From Castor canadensis (lineage: Eukaryota; Chordata; Mammalia; Rodentia; Castoridae), in assembly GCF_047511655.1 (NCBI RefSeq), contig NC_133389.1, forward strand, positions 156,007,973 through 156,071,972: 64,000 bases of DNA, written 5' to 3'. Positions 32,666 to 45,287 of this stretch are shown here, in pieces; the first letter of the stretch is position 1; each line of letters starts with the position of its first letter. The notes below the pieces were generated by a model. That model worked only from the letters and a program-made list of their open reading frames with translations. It had not been told where the DNA came from and searched no databases. A program made the translations under genes and the position numbers.

Positions 32666-35600
32666 AGTAAATTATTTCATTTTTGATATAAAAGCCAATG
32701 AGACAGTATATAATGTGAGGAAATCAATATATTCCACAGTACTATTTTTCATTACTGCACATCTTTAAGATATTTTCTGAGTTCTCATTTGAAAATTCAG
32801 ATGTTTTACTAAATCTCAAACATTACATGGACATTGAGTGCTATCATTTGCTTATTAAAATAGGTAAAACATTCAGTATGAGGGTCAATATTCTACATAT
32901 TAATTTTAAGAATTGGGTAAATATCAGTCATGAGATCACATGGATATTAACTTTTCCATACTTAACTTCGGGTAAAGTATATGTGCTGAACCTGATATGT
33001 ATTTTAAGTAAAATTGTGAAATAGGACAATTTGAGCCTCTGTGGCCAGAAACAAGCCTCAATATTGTTATTTAGAAAGTCTAATGCCACCTGCATTTTTG
33101 TAAGATGGAGAAATCTATTTTTGGCATGATCTCTAGTTTGAAAGTTACTTTTTCCATGCAAAAGGACAGAGTGCAATCCATCATGATCATAGATAAGGTC
33201 AGGATTAAAAGCAAAGAACAGAGCCAGACATAGCTAAGGAGGAGAGAACATAAAACTCTTTTGAATCCATAGCTGTGGGTCCCTGTGGACAAAAGGAGGC
33301 TCCATCCCAGTATTGCACAACTTTTAATGTGCATCTTGCAGAGGGTGGTCAAGGAAAGTGAAGACCTCATGGGAATATCAGTGTCATCCAGGCTTCTGTT
33401 TAGAATGAACTTTGAGCAATTATATAAGCAGAGCTTGAAAGATTCCTGCAAATAGAAATAATAGCTCTGGTATAGAAAATCACTGGATAGGAGTGAAGAA
33501 GACAGAAGTGGTGTGACTCACCAGTGAGGATCAGTAGAATCAAGGTATTTCAAGAAAAGAGAGGTCCATCCTGGTCAGGTCTGCTCATCCTCCCTTAGAT
33601 ACATTTTCAGTGTTTTCTTAGAGAAAACTGAAAACTAATATTTGAATCTACTCTTTATCATTTATGGTTGCCTAAATGTAACAATGCTTAAGTGAACTGT
33701 ATAATTACTGGACCATAATTCTTATTTTATATTTCAGACTCTTTCATTCTTAACTAATCAATATGTGGTCATCATAAAAACTCAACTTAAAGAACTTTCT
33801 TTTGCCCTGGTGAAATATTTAAATTGAAATGAGTCCATTGGGATGTTGTAGCCAACATTCTTAGGACAAGAGTAGCAGACCAGGTCCTCATGGAGTGCTG
33901 TCATAAAGTAGCTTTTTTCTTTTGGGATACTATTAACATTATATAATCAAGTTAAAAAAATGTTGGGTAGTGAGTCACAGTCATTAAGCAGGGAGCTTGA
34001 TGTCTTTTGCTTTCCAAAACTTAAACCCTACTCTCTTCTTTTATTTAAATTATCTAGTGGGTGTTCAATCATTATGGCTAGGAAGACAGAATATGTTCTT
34101 GCTTTATGACAAAAGTGTTAGCAGAGAAAAGCCGTCCTTGGAGTTGTGCAGTTTAGTAATGTAGGAATTGATAAGGAGAACAAACAAGGTGAATCACACC
34201 TCAGCTACTAGACTAATGCATCAAATTAAATATTACTATTCAGGAAGGCAGCAGAAAGAAACTGCTTCCATGGTTACTGTTGTCATCGTTGTATTCTTAC
34301 TTGCCTTTCAGAAAATATAAGAAAGCTAAAGAATACACCTGTGGTGATACTTTAATGCTTTACTCATTTTCATACAGAAAGTGCATCAAAGGCTTGTGAC
34401 TTGGTCTCTTTTGTTATCTTTGTCAGTTTAATATTCAGAAAAGTTTAATTACCGAAGGTAAATGTATAGAAGCCATTTAATGTAATTGTCCAAAGATGCT
34501 TTGCCCTAGTAAGTGTATTGCTATAGACTCCTTCAGGGTTGCTGTGTAATCACTTAGTTTGTCTCACCGTTCACCATGGTATCAGATGTAATTTCTCTTC
34601 TTTGGCTTCTCTCATTTGGTTCTTCTTTAAAATAAAAAAAAATTAAAGTAAATTTTTAGAAGAGTTAACTCATGCTTTATTTAGTGGAATATTGGTTTGG
34701 ATAATCAATGTCTGTTGTTCTTCTTTCACTTTTGTCTGTATCAGTGTTTAATAAGAGTACCCCAGGTTGAGGGGAGGTAAGAAAAGGGAAGGAGATACAA
34801 TTGAAATCTCTCTAAAGATGGTTAATTTAGGAAAAAGTTCTTGAAGGTTTGTCAGAAGTTTCCCAAATCCATAAATCCATGCTTTCCTTTTTCTGTATCA
34901 TCAGATTCAGTAATTGAATATTGGCTACATTTCTTTTAGAGTCTGAGTTCCATCTTTCTTGGCTAGGGTGGCAAAGACAACAAAGTCAAACAATGACCTG
35001 CTTCATTTATTGGGAGATGCTGAACTGTGTCTTGAGAGTGGAGTGTTCTTTGCTGATGTTTTGGTCTTGTTTCTATAATATCCTCCAAAAGACATGATTC
35101 CACATTCTTAGTTTAAGGCTAAAAGGTAGGTTGGTTAACAAAATACATTAGCATTTTTTGGTGTGTATGCATTCACACCACTTACTGATTTCATGAAATG
35201 CTTATTTTGTGATAAACTGTCAGGTTTAATTCTCACCACAATCTCAATTGCAGTTTAACACTCCAGAATGGAAGGCATTCTGTGTTTTACTTTAAAAGCA
35301 TGTTTCTGATGCATCTATTTATTAGCAAACACTTAGAAACACTTTGTAATTTTATCCTATTAAATCAGTCCTTGAGCTGTCTGAATTCTACTCATCTTTA
35401 CATGCTGAGACATACTCCTCTATAACCTGTTAGTTTTCTTCAGCCCCAAGAATTCTCCCTCCTTAAATTCAAATGTACTTGTTGCTCATAGTCCAAATTT
35501 AATAATTAATTATGCTTAAATTATATGCAGCATCATTATAAATAACAACTATTGTTATTTAATTAGTTCATTGTATTTTTCACTCTTTGTGGTTTCTCAT

Positions 35601-36289
35601 TTCATTTACAAGCTTTTTGATATGAATCCCAACTCTTCTATATCTTTAGATGTAAAGATAGCACACAGTAGCTCACACTAGGTAGGTATTCATTGCAAGT
35701 TTGTTAAAGGTTAGCCCATAATACTGTGAGTTGGAACATGCTAGAAGAAAGCATGATGATAGTCTCTTCCATGAACCACCTATTTAAGTGCAACTTGGCA
35801 AGATTGTTCAGAAAATTACCTTAATTTGCAAAACTGCCTTCATGTAATGTTTGCAGCTGCTTTGCTTCTTCAGGAAAATGATTCATAGACACAACAGCTT
35901 GAGCAAGGTCTAAGCATAATGTGTGGTGGTAGTTAGTAATAGAAACAGCATTTGCAAATTCTGCAGAGAATAAATAAAAAAATTGGAAAATTTACTACAA
36001 GGCAGCTGGCTATCCTAGGAAAGAACCCTGAGTGAGCTGACTGATAGCCTTTCCAAAATGTTAATATGTTCACCTGCCCCCCCCCCTTCTACTTTGCCCT
36101 TTCAGTGTCACCAACCTTTTCTAGCACTATTTTGGTTACATTATCATGTTGTTTAATTCTCACATATCCTGGTGGTAAGCTAGTGTATTCTTTATATTTT
36201 AATAAGTAGAAAACATTGAAACTTGGAGGTTTAAGGATTTTTGGGGGATAAACTTTGCACTTCTCATTGAGCTGAAGCTAACACCTCAG
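32666..36289. other. Intron 2, 3.6 kb of repeat-poor sequence
   Basis: I see no SINE, LTR, L1 or exon. Such a repeat-poor stretch could hold conserved non-coding elements, but that cannot be judged without an alignment. A C-run sits at about 36077-36085. Confidence 0.4.
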
Positions 36290-36490
36290 ACTTCTTTGAT
36301 GTATGACCTTGGACAAAAACATCGCTTAACCTTTCTGTGCCTTTAAAAAATGTTTTTCTCCTATGAAAGGGTAATAAAAATGTCTAATATCAACTTCATG
36401 AGGTACTGTACCATTCTGGGTAGACATGACAGTGCTTTGAGATTATTAAAACATAATAAACATGAGGTGGTATTATTTTTATTATAATGC
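36290..36490 (+). mobile_element. MIR element, sense
   Basis: GTATGACCTTGGACAAAAAC, TTAACCTTTCTGTGCCTTTA, GGGTAATAAAAATGTCTAAT, ACAGTGCTTTGAGATTATTA and TGGTATTATTTTTATTATAA follow MIR from core to 3' end. Confidence 0.75.
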
Positions 36491-39400
36491 AAGTCTGTGT
36501 AATCACAACATGCTAACTTTCAATAAGGGATGAGAACCAGATGGCAATTAAAAATGCCGTACTGGTATTTTCTTTAGGACTTTAAATTTCTGAGATATAG
36601 TCACATATTTTGATTTTTACATGATATTCAGGAAAGATTCACAAGCTGGACTTTTATTCTTCTGCAGCATCAGAACAAACCCTGATAGTCAGCTATAGAA
36701 AAGCCTCTGTGATCTAAAGTGATTTATTTTCCTTAAACTTATGTCAACTTAAACTTGATAGTTTATTGATATTTAGTTATTTGGGTTACTGGATTCTGTA
36801 TCTCCTGCTTTTATATGAAAAGGAAAACATACTGAACCGCCAAATTGGCCAAAGACTTCCCAGGGAAGTGTCTTCTGACCTCAACCACTCAACCTGTTAT
36901 AAGGCGCTCCTTCTAGTCTCTGACTAGATGATTCTTCTCTGTTCTCTTGAGTGAGTTGGTGAATTTCCAAATCTGTTTCTCTGAAACATCAGAAAATGTC
37001 CTGAATCTCAAAAGAAGGTGGTGTTTGAGATCCTGTGAACTTTTCCCACTTTATTTGAAGAAATGGAATCAAAACTCCTGAAGGGTCTATGGGAAAACCA
37101 TGAGCAAAGGAAAGAGCCATATGTGTACAAGATAAAGAGAAAATATGCTCTGAAAAGGTTATAGTTTACACACATCTTGCATGCACTCAACATTTTATTA
37201 ACCACATAAAACAAAACAGTGTTATCATAGTGAGGAGAAACATAAAAAGCAGGAAGATTGCCTGCAGCCCCATTAATAATAGCTCTTTGGTTGTCTTACT
37301 TTTCCCATGATTTCTTGAGTAGAGAAGACAGTTTAGTTAATCCAGACTTCTAACTCTAATGGTCACATTTTGCCATCTTCAGCACTCTCTTTCCTAGAAG
37401 CCCAGGTCCACAGCTCCCTTCTTTAGGAAGCAGAGCTAGAATCATTTCTGGACTTGCTGGGTCCTGCTTGATTCCCTTTAGGGCTTCTTCCCTCCATGTG
37501 TAAAGGATTTTTGTGCCTTAGTGATATGCCATTCTGAACACGTTTGCTTTATTATGTGATTGAATGTCTCCCTAAGTAAGTGGAATATATTTAAGAATAG
37601 AAAAACTACTTCAAATTTTCTTCTGCTTCCCAAACCATGTATGGTGTAGAGCACACAAAAATAAAGGAAGTGGTACTTGATAGTGTAGATATTCTAATCT
37701 CCAGGTTGCTGAATTTCTCCTGAATTATGAGATTCAGTCTCATGATACTGTTTGAATTCTGGAGAAGAGTAGACTTTCCATTTACCATTTTCAGTTTCAG
37801 CAACAGGCACCCTCTAAGAATTTACAATCCTTGCCAAGTGGTAAGGAATAGTGTGTGAAGTATAGTTGCACAAAACATGCAATGATCAAAATGCCTACTT
37901 TTAATTTTTATAAGTAGATACAGTTATTTTTCTCTTGTTTTTATGTCTGTATTAACTATTCTGGAATATAAGCCTTAAGAAAGTGTAACTGTGTCTCTTC
38001 ATCTTATGTACTGTACCTTATGTGAAGTTGAGTGTATATGGCTATTTAGTCTCATAGCATTGCATGATGATAAGACTCAAAGCAAGCCTCAGCTGAAGAA
38101 GCAGGCTTCTACAGTTACTTAACATGGTACCATTAGGTGCCATCAACTAGAAGGAAAAAACAGGAAAACAAGAGCACACTGCGAAGATGTGTGAATTGTT
38201 CTTCAGCGAAGGACACTTGTGTATATAATTGAACTTAATTGTTTTTGTTTATAGAGCTCCTGTAATTTCCCTGGGCCAGATTCTGAGTCAAAAGAAAAAT
38301 ACTAAAGTGCTGAGGCAACAGCTGTTCCCATTCCTTCAGGGTGGTGATTCTGAGCCCAGTGATGTGCTCATTCTCGTTGTGAAGTGATGCTTTCTGGCTA
38401 TAAAACCCTGTGCTCTTCCCCAGTGCTATTACAGTGAATGTCCTTATAAAAACAAGACTGTTTGGCAGACATTCTAAAGGAGAAAATAGCTATGACCTCA
38501 TGTATGGTTCATGAACTCTTCTCTGAAGTATTCCTATGATCTGATTTTGTGTTGCCGAACATATTTTTAAACCTCACCATACAGTTTCTTCTTTATTAAA
38601 GAAGAGCAATACTGTTGGTAGCCTCTGTGTTTTCAGTAATTCTTGTTAGCTTGTTAACCCTAAAGTCATATTAGATCAACCACTGGTTTTATACTATTAA
38701 AACTTAGTTTGTATCTCAGCCATTCTTTTACTATTTTACCATTTGGAAGAGGTGGGTTAACATTATATAAAATCAACCTGTGTATCTATTCACTCAACAG
38801 TGTAATTTATGAAACAATAATGGTAAAGACTCACTTTATTTAATTTAAAAACATATCTAAAAATATTGACATATTTAAACACATTTAAAAATAATTAAAA
38901 ATAAATTGACCTTTATAAAAATTATATCATTTGGTTAAAGAAAGAGTGATAAGTTGAAATGCGATAATACAGAGTCTAAAAGTTAAAAGCTATTTTAATT
39001 GTGTCAAGGGCAAGAGAGAAGAAACAGAATAATTGGGAAGAAGCCCTTCTGAGGCATAGGTTTTAGTATAGGAAGAGTAATAGAGGAATGAATAGGAAAG
39101 ATTTTAGGATCCAAAGCTGAAAAACCTTGCCTTATACAAATTATCCATCCATAGAAGTATCTGTATAAAAATTAATACTTCAAGATGTGAAATGAATTTA
39201 CATTAAAGACTGTGTGATATTTGTCATGGATAGATAGAGGTTCTGCTGCAGATGGCAAGACCACTCTTGACAAGATAGGTTCTTCTTTCTCTTTCATGCA
39301 GGTGTCTGGATTCAGTAACCCAGGACAAAAATGGTGACCTTGTTCCGCATGGTGGTTTGAATTTGGCCTGGCATCCCATGTGTAAGGGATTCAGGATCCT

Positions 39401-40732
39401 CTCATTGTTTTATATTTAAAATTTAATTGTGTTAATTGCCTTTTAAGTTTTATTTATTGATTTTATTGAGTGACAGCACAGTGGTGCTTGACTGGAAGTA
39501 GAAGTGTTTTATGGATTTGGTAGTGCTTTGTGGGTTTGGCATAGTAAAATCATCTTGATGTTACATATTTGGTGAATAATTTGAAAGTTTAGATAGTTTG
39601 GGGAAGGTCATTAAATCTAAAACTTTGCAAGATTCCTGTGATATGTGTTGTGGAGCTCACCATCCAAGGGATGGATGGAATCAAGCACATTACACTAGAC
39701 AGAGGAACCAGTAAAAAACTAAGGCTCGGAGGAGCAAGAGTTCATTCCCAGAGTGTATGTGAAGGAGGCCTTCAAGGAAGATAATGCAGTTGTGATGCCT
39801 TTGAAGGATGGGAGTGTTTTAATAATTAAAAATGGAGGGGAAGGCAAAGAGGAGTAAGGAGTGGAAATGAGGGGAGGTGGGACTAGAAAGTACTGTGAGG
39901 GGGATTCCTGGTGTGTTCATGTTGGTGTCCAGTTACTGTGCAGATCATGTGGAACTTTCATTGTCTTAAAGCAAGTTGAAGCAAGGACATTTGTGAGTCA
40001 AGGGGTGTAGATATTGCATTTATTCTTGTCTTTTATTCCCCCTCTGATAGGATGACAAAGGAAAGTTTTATCTTGGATACTACTTTGGCAAAACTTCTTT
40101 GATTTGCTAATGTACATTATTCAAAATGCTTGTTTGAGCTATACTAATCTTGAACACCTGTAAATATGATTCTGGCTTAGATAGAATTATCCTTGTGTTT
40201 CCAATTAAGGCATCATAATGACAGTATTTGTAGATGTGTGACTTTTAAAGAGGAGCATAAACTCTCACTGATGCCAAAGGGCTTTTGGAGGTCAGAGGAG
40301 GCTGTGTCCTTCCACTTTACTGTCACATTCTGCCGGCACGTCATTTGGACAAAGTTCCAGAAAAAGTTGCAATTCCTGCTGAAGAGCAGATTGCTGACAT
40401 GATTTTCATTTAGGTGTACAGAAAAATTGGCTAGCTTTGTGCGTAAAATAGGCTGAAGTCAAGCTTATTTAGTTAAGAGTTTTATGTATTTTATCATAGT
40501 CACTTTGGAAGTCCAGCAGACTGTGCTTTTGATTTTTATCTTAAAGGATTCATTTCAAAGTATTGGTTGTCTTTTATTAGTTTTTTTGCTGCTCCAGTGT
40601 CTAGATCTTCCCAGCAAAGCCATGACAGCACACTTAGTCTTTTAAAGAAATAGATTTATACATAAAGGTATATAAAGGAGCAGATTGATACATAAAAATG
40701 ATGAGCCTGTTAAATAACTTTTCTTAATTTTT
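36491..40732. other. Intron 2, 4.2 kb of repeat-poor sequence
   Basis: No SINE, LTR or exon recognised. Very A/T-rich at 38815-38940. Confidence 0.4.
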
Positions 40733-40940
40733 AAATTTTTTTGGTGGTACTGGGTTTGAACTCAGGGTCTTATACTTGCTAGGTATGCACTGTACCACTT
40801 GAGCCATGCCTCAGCCCATTTTCCCCTTATTTTTCAGATAGGGTCTCATGCCTTCTGCCCAGCCAGCCTAAAACTGTGATTCTTCTATCTCTGCTTCTTG
40901 TATAGCTGGAATTACAGGCATTAACCACCATACCAAATCT
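40733..40940 (-). mobile_element. Dimeric B1+ID SINE, antisense, just before exon 3
   Basis: On the + strand: TTTTTTTGGTGGTACTGGG, TTTGAACTCAGGGTCTTATA and CACTTGAGCCATGCC (reverse ID), then AGATAGGGTCTCATGCCTTC and GCTGGAATTACAGGCATTAA (reverse B1). It is the same dimer as 12078-12309 in the opposite orientation. It ends about 76 bp before the exon 3 acceptor. Confidence 0.9.
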
Positions 40941-41016
40941 ATTCCTGATAAGAATATAATCAGTTTTGGAGATAAGAAAGTAAGTTAAGATTCCTTCTGT
41001 CTTTTTGCATCTATAG

Positions 41017-41093
41017 GCTGTTCACCTGGCCCAGGCAAGCTTCCAGATTGAAGCCTTTGGTTCCAAATTCATTCTTGACCTCATACTGAACAA
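41017..41093 (+). CDS. ADAM23: ADAM23 exon 3: prodomain continuation
   Basis: This small exon (77 nt) encodes residues 145-169 plus two bases of the next codon, starting AVHLAQASFQIEAFGSKF and continuing ILDLILN. It is part of the conserved prodomain strand found in ADAM11/22/23. It is too short to stand out as an open frame and was found from the expected protein continuation after exon 2. The acceptor is TTTGCATCTATAG before 41017, with a modest pyrimidine tract, and the donor is CAA|GTAAGT, a perfect consensus. Because 77 is not a multiple of three, skipping it would shift the frame. An antisense SINE ends only about 76 bp upstream. I saw no exon 4 between here and the end of the window. 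Confidence 0.95.
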
Positions 41094-41100
41094 GTAAGTA

Positions 41101-42529
41101 TACAGTCATAATCCTCTTGAGAATCAGGTACAGTAAAACTTCACTTCTGAGAAACTGCTTTAGTCAAAATAATGGCTATTATTGAAGCAACTGTTATTTT
41201 CTAGCTGATTATATGTCATAGAGCACTTAAAGAAAAATATGAAAGTCCGAATAGTGAATTCTGCCTTTATTTCCTTTTCCTGAAAGAAGACATTTAACAT
41301 ACTAAATATCTCAACTATAGAACATACATATTGTGATATTAAATGGAATAAATATTTGAAGTAATGGTAGGTAATTAAATGTTAACTATAATCATCACTA
41401 TATATATAAGAAGCATGACAAATTACTGATTGAAGTATAATTAGAATTGGTCTAAAGATTTCTTCCATTTTACCTTTTATAGTGAAGTTCTCATGACTTC
41501 TTGTAGGAAGAAGGATTTTTTGAGAAGGTTCTTTGCTTCATAATTTGCTCTAATATGGATTCTTAGAAGTTTAGTACTGATGAAAATTTACTCATTGTCT
41601 CTGTGCATGTGTTTATGTTGGTATTTAAATGATTTTCTTCAGCTGTACAGATGTTTTTGTACAAAGTGTGAAAAAGAGATGTTGCTTTAATCAGGGCGAA
41701 GAGCCCAAGAAGAGCTAGCATTGAGACTTCCTTTGGTGAAAGAGATTTCCTGTATGGTTTTCTTTAGTTACAGAGGACTTTAGATAGTATTTTCAGCTGT
41801 CATCAGTATTTTGACCAGGACTGCATCTTTGCAAGAAAAAAATACCACTTAATGCTATCAGACACTATAGTGTAGGTGACCGCAGCCAATATCTGAAGAA
41901 CTGCAAAGGACTATATAGAGCAACTATTAAATTTCTCATATGCCAAATTCTGTGAGCTCTGCAGAAAAAAAATGCAGAGTCAGCTTGGGTGCTTCTTACT
42001 CAAGTATTATTGCAGCTTTAAGTCAGAATGAGTCAGCAGAACTCAGAATTTCTGTGTTAAAGATATTTCAGGTTTTTCTCTTTGGTTGAGTTCTGTTTGG
42101 CCATGCTGTGTCAGCAGTATGCCTGTTTAAGAGATTGTTTTGCCAAATCAGAGATTATGTTGAGTAGCAAGATATAGTTAATTTTAGTCTTGTATTCTGT
42201 ACTGTAGTAAAGACCGTTATTCTAGGACCAGCATGGTGATAGCAACCAACATTGCTATGTATGCTGAATATTAAAATATCATGGCCACCACAGAGCCTCT
42301 GAATCAAATAGTAAATGACTGAGAAAGGATCATATGGAATGTCCAGGGTACTTAGAGTTGTAGAAACATGCCAGAAATTATCACATTTAACATATAAAAG
42401 AATTAAGTGAATAGTCCCTGCCTTGAAAAATTTAGAGTCCAATTGGGGAAGGTTAATATGTAAATACTACTTTAGAAGAATGTGAAATGTGTCATGCTAG
42501 ATGTTAACATGGAATGTTCCGGTAGTGTA
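41101..42529. other. Intron 3 start, nothing recognised
   Basis: AT-rich unique-looking sequence; no exon 4 seen. Confidence 0.4.
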
Positions 42530-43020
42530 ATCGGACACATTGGGCTTGCCCCTTGGTGAGTGCAACAGTCAGTAAGCACCACCAGGAGATAAAAGAGGGA
42601 AGAAAGGTTTACTACTTGCAGCAAGTAAGAGGGGCACTTAGAGATAACCCCACAGCAGTGTCCCCTTGAACACCAGGGGCAAGGGGATCTTGTTGGTAAA
42701 ACTCATCCATACTCATGTTGGAAAGTCATCAGATTTGTCCTCACAATAGAAGTGGGCACATTCTTGAGCATGCTCAGTTTGAGATCATGGTTCTGCATAA
42801 ATTGCAAATACAAACACCCCTCTGCAGAGAATTTAGCATTATAATGATATTATAATAGGCAAAGTTTACTTAAGGTCATCTGGAAGCATGACTCAGCATT
42901 TTGGCTGGCTTAAACCAGTTCTTTGTGGTTTTCCTCTGGAGGGCCTTAAGTGAAACAATAACAGCAAAAGACATCTTGAAGGGATGTTAGGAGTCATTTT
43001 AAGGGTCAATAGCTTCTTCC
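42530..43020 (-). other. Unclassified, possibly LTR-like segment
   Basis: CACCAGGAGATAAAAGAGGG, AGAAAGGTTTACTACTTGCA and CTTCTTCC look like a reversed LTR with internal polyadenylation region, but I cannot name the family or its ends. Confidence 0.3.
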
Positions 43021-43044
43021 TTTGTAAATACCAAAAAGTTCTTG

Positions 43045-43290
43045 CCTAGCAGCTAACAGTTGTACTGAGGGGCAACTCTTTAGGCTGGAGGATTGTGAAA
43101 GGGCATCTGGGAAAAGGTGACACTTGAGCCAAATCTTGGAGGACAGGGGCTAGTCAGGAAGACAAGTGTAGGGGAATGGGAGGGAGAAGGGGAAGACAGC
43201 GAAGGACATTCTAGGTATGTGAGACACTGGGTGCGAAGGAGGCAGGAAGGTGGCATGTGATGGTAACATCAGCCTTTTGTTGAACTTCGT
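43045..43290 (-). mobile_element. L2 fragment, antisense
   Basis: GGTGACACTTGAGCCAAATC, TTGGAGGACAGGGGCTAGTC and ACATTCTAGGTATGTGAGAC are the reverse of the L2 segment seen in sense near 32390. Confidence 0.6.
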
Positions 43291-43836
43291 TGTTAATAAC
43301 AAGAGCTGATTCAGCAGAGCTAAGCCTGCTGAATGAGGGACAGCTCATCTTATTATGGACCAGTCCAGAACCTCATCCAATGGAAAAAGAATTGTCCAGG
43401 GGACAAGTGTTGGGGACAAAAAAATTTTAGTCAGTGGCTAAAGAATGGAGAAGAGAGAGCTTTGCTCACAAATAAGACTCAACTCCAAGGAGTTGAGGGG
43501 TTATGGATATAAAATAGGAATAATGAGGGAGAGGGAGAGTGGCTAATAAAGGGGAAGAATATTCCAGGAACTGGATGCTACCTCTTTTTTGCTCCTTTCA
43601 TGGTTGGTATTTCTGGTCACAGTGGTCGGTGTCTTTAGTCTTGAAGGGAGAAGAGACTATGCAAGTTTTGGTCAAGTTAACCCTATATTACAGTTCTGGT
43701 CAAAACATTTCTCATTGATCAACATGTCTGCATGCAGAGCTGAGTAGAATCTAACCCAGAGGATAAGGCAGGAAAGGAGACAGACAAAATATGAAGGTAG
43801 AGATGGCAAGCCATGATGAAATAGAGATAACAACAT

Positions 43837-43851
43837 GGAACATGTTGTTCC
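43837..43851. promoter_or_regulatory. Perfect steroid-receptor-type palindrome
   Basis: GGAACATGTTGTTCC is an exact inverted repeat with a 3-bp spacer (GGAACA nnn TGTTCC), the architecture bound by glucocorticoid, androgen, progesterone and mineralocorticoid receptors. Binding in vivo is inferred only. Confidence 0.5.
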
Positions 43852-44133
43852 AGTCATCCTGTCAGACATCTGCAGGCTCAAGTGAAGAGGTAGTATTTTC
43901 AGCAAAAGTGGTCTTCATGTTCCTTGAAAAGTGACCTAGGCAACCATTGTTGTTATAACTCACCGTCCAGCAAAGTTAGTGGGAAACTAAGAATGTGTAG
44001 ACTAGCTCCTCCTCAATTAGTGATTTTTAAGTCAACAAAGAGCAGGTAAAGCTAGAGGATTTATTTAGGTTTTTCTTTGGTAATAAACTCATGGACGATC
44101 TGATATTTCATGCTCAGGTGCTTGGCCATTACA

Positions 44134-44154
44134 CCCTAGGTTGTAAACCTAGGG
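44134..44154. repeat. Perfect 9-bp inverted repeat with 3-bp loop
   Basis: Arms CCCTAGGTT and AACCTAGGG separated by GTA. No known site assigned. Confidence 0.9.
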
Positions 44155-45066
44155 AGTAATAAACAGACGTCTTGTCTCATGAAGTACTAAGAGTCATGGA
44201 GAGGGAATACTTTCAAGAAATCTTCATTTAGTAAAAATCACTAGGATTGGTTTGATGTGGATGACAAGGCAGAAAAAAGAGTTAAAGCCAAAAGAGGTGC
44301 CTTGATTGGACTGCAGGATGCAAGGTGGTATCTGGCTAAAGCAGGCAGTACAAGGGAATAAACGGGTAAAGGTAAAGTGAAATCAGAATAGACATAATAG
44401 ATTTGAGGGACTTTGGAACCAACCTGGGTTCATGTCTAGGGTGTAGTTGGATAAACCCACGGGGGGGAGAGGTGAGAGCTAGAGAGAGTAGACTGGGAGT
44501 CATTTCCATATAAATATTAATGAGAAATGTGTCTTTAAGTGAGATTACTCAGGGAGGGGAGGTAGAATAAGGAGAGCATAAGCTGGGAAGACAGGTTAAG
44601 AGATGAGGAGAGGAAGAGGAACCCATGAAGGAGATTGAGAATCAGTGATTGGGAATTAGGAGGAGAATTGGGGGAATGATTGAGAGTTTCAAAATAAAAA
44701 TGCGTGATTTATAGCCTCACATGTAGTAGAACGATCTAGTAAGTTAAGGAGTAGTAATTGCCCTTTGGATTTTCCATGGAGTTGTCACTGGTGATCTGAA
44801 GGCAGCAATTTCATTGAAGCTCTGCAGGCAGAGCCAGGTTACAATGAGCTGTGAGTGTTTGAGAGGAGATGAGTTGGAGGCACCAGTACCCATGGAGGAG
44901 GTTTGGCAAGAAGAAAAGAGCTAGAAAAAGACATGGGGGGGGGTCAAGACAGGGATTTTTAGTGATGATGTGGCAAGTTAATAGACTGAGAAATTTAGCT
45001 GACAAGAGTCAGAGGTTAAGAATGCAGAAGAGAGAAGAGATAATCTGTATAGGTGTTCATATAGCA

Positions 45067-45287
45067 TTTTTTTTTTTGATAGGACTGAAGTTTGAATTCA
45101 GGGCTTCATGCTTGCAAAGCAGGTGCTCTACCACTTGACCTATACCTCCAGTCCATTTTGCTGTGGTTATTTTTAGAGATTGGGGTCTTTCCAGCTATTT
45201 TCTCCAGCTGTCCTTGAACCTCGAATTTCCGGATCTTAGCCTTCCAGGTAGCTAGGATTACAGGTGAGAGCCACTGATACCTGGCTC
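45067..45287 (-). mobile_element. Dimeric B1+ID SINE, antisense
   Basis: T-run, then GGGCTTCATGCTTGCAAAGC, GTGCTCTACCACTTGACC (reverse ID), then CTAGGATTACAGGTGAGAGC and CACTGATACCTGGCTC (reverse B1). Confidence 0.9.

Larger units (their letters stand above)
10560..41016 (+). other. ADAM23: ADAM23 intron 2
   Basis: GT...AG intron of about 30.5 kb, phase 0. It contains the repeats listed separately between 11079 and 40940. No further coding exon is expected between exons 2 and 3 because the protein reads directly from HNK into AVH. Confidence 0.93.
43291..45066. other. Intron 3 sequence, purine-rich in parts, unclassified
   Basis: No exon or SINE. Holds two palindromic motifs (43837-43851 and 44134-44154). 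G-runs at about 44461 and 44936. Confidence 0.35.

Noticed and set aside
33080..33451. 123-codon minus-strand open frame
   Set aside because: Chance frame in intronic DNA with no domain or promoter evidence.
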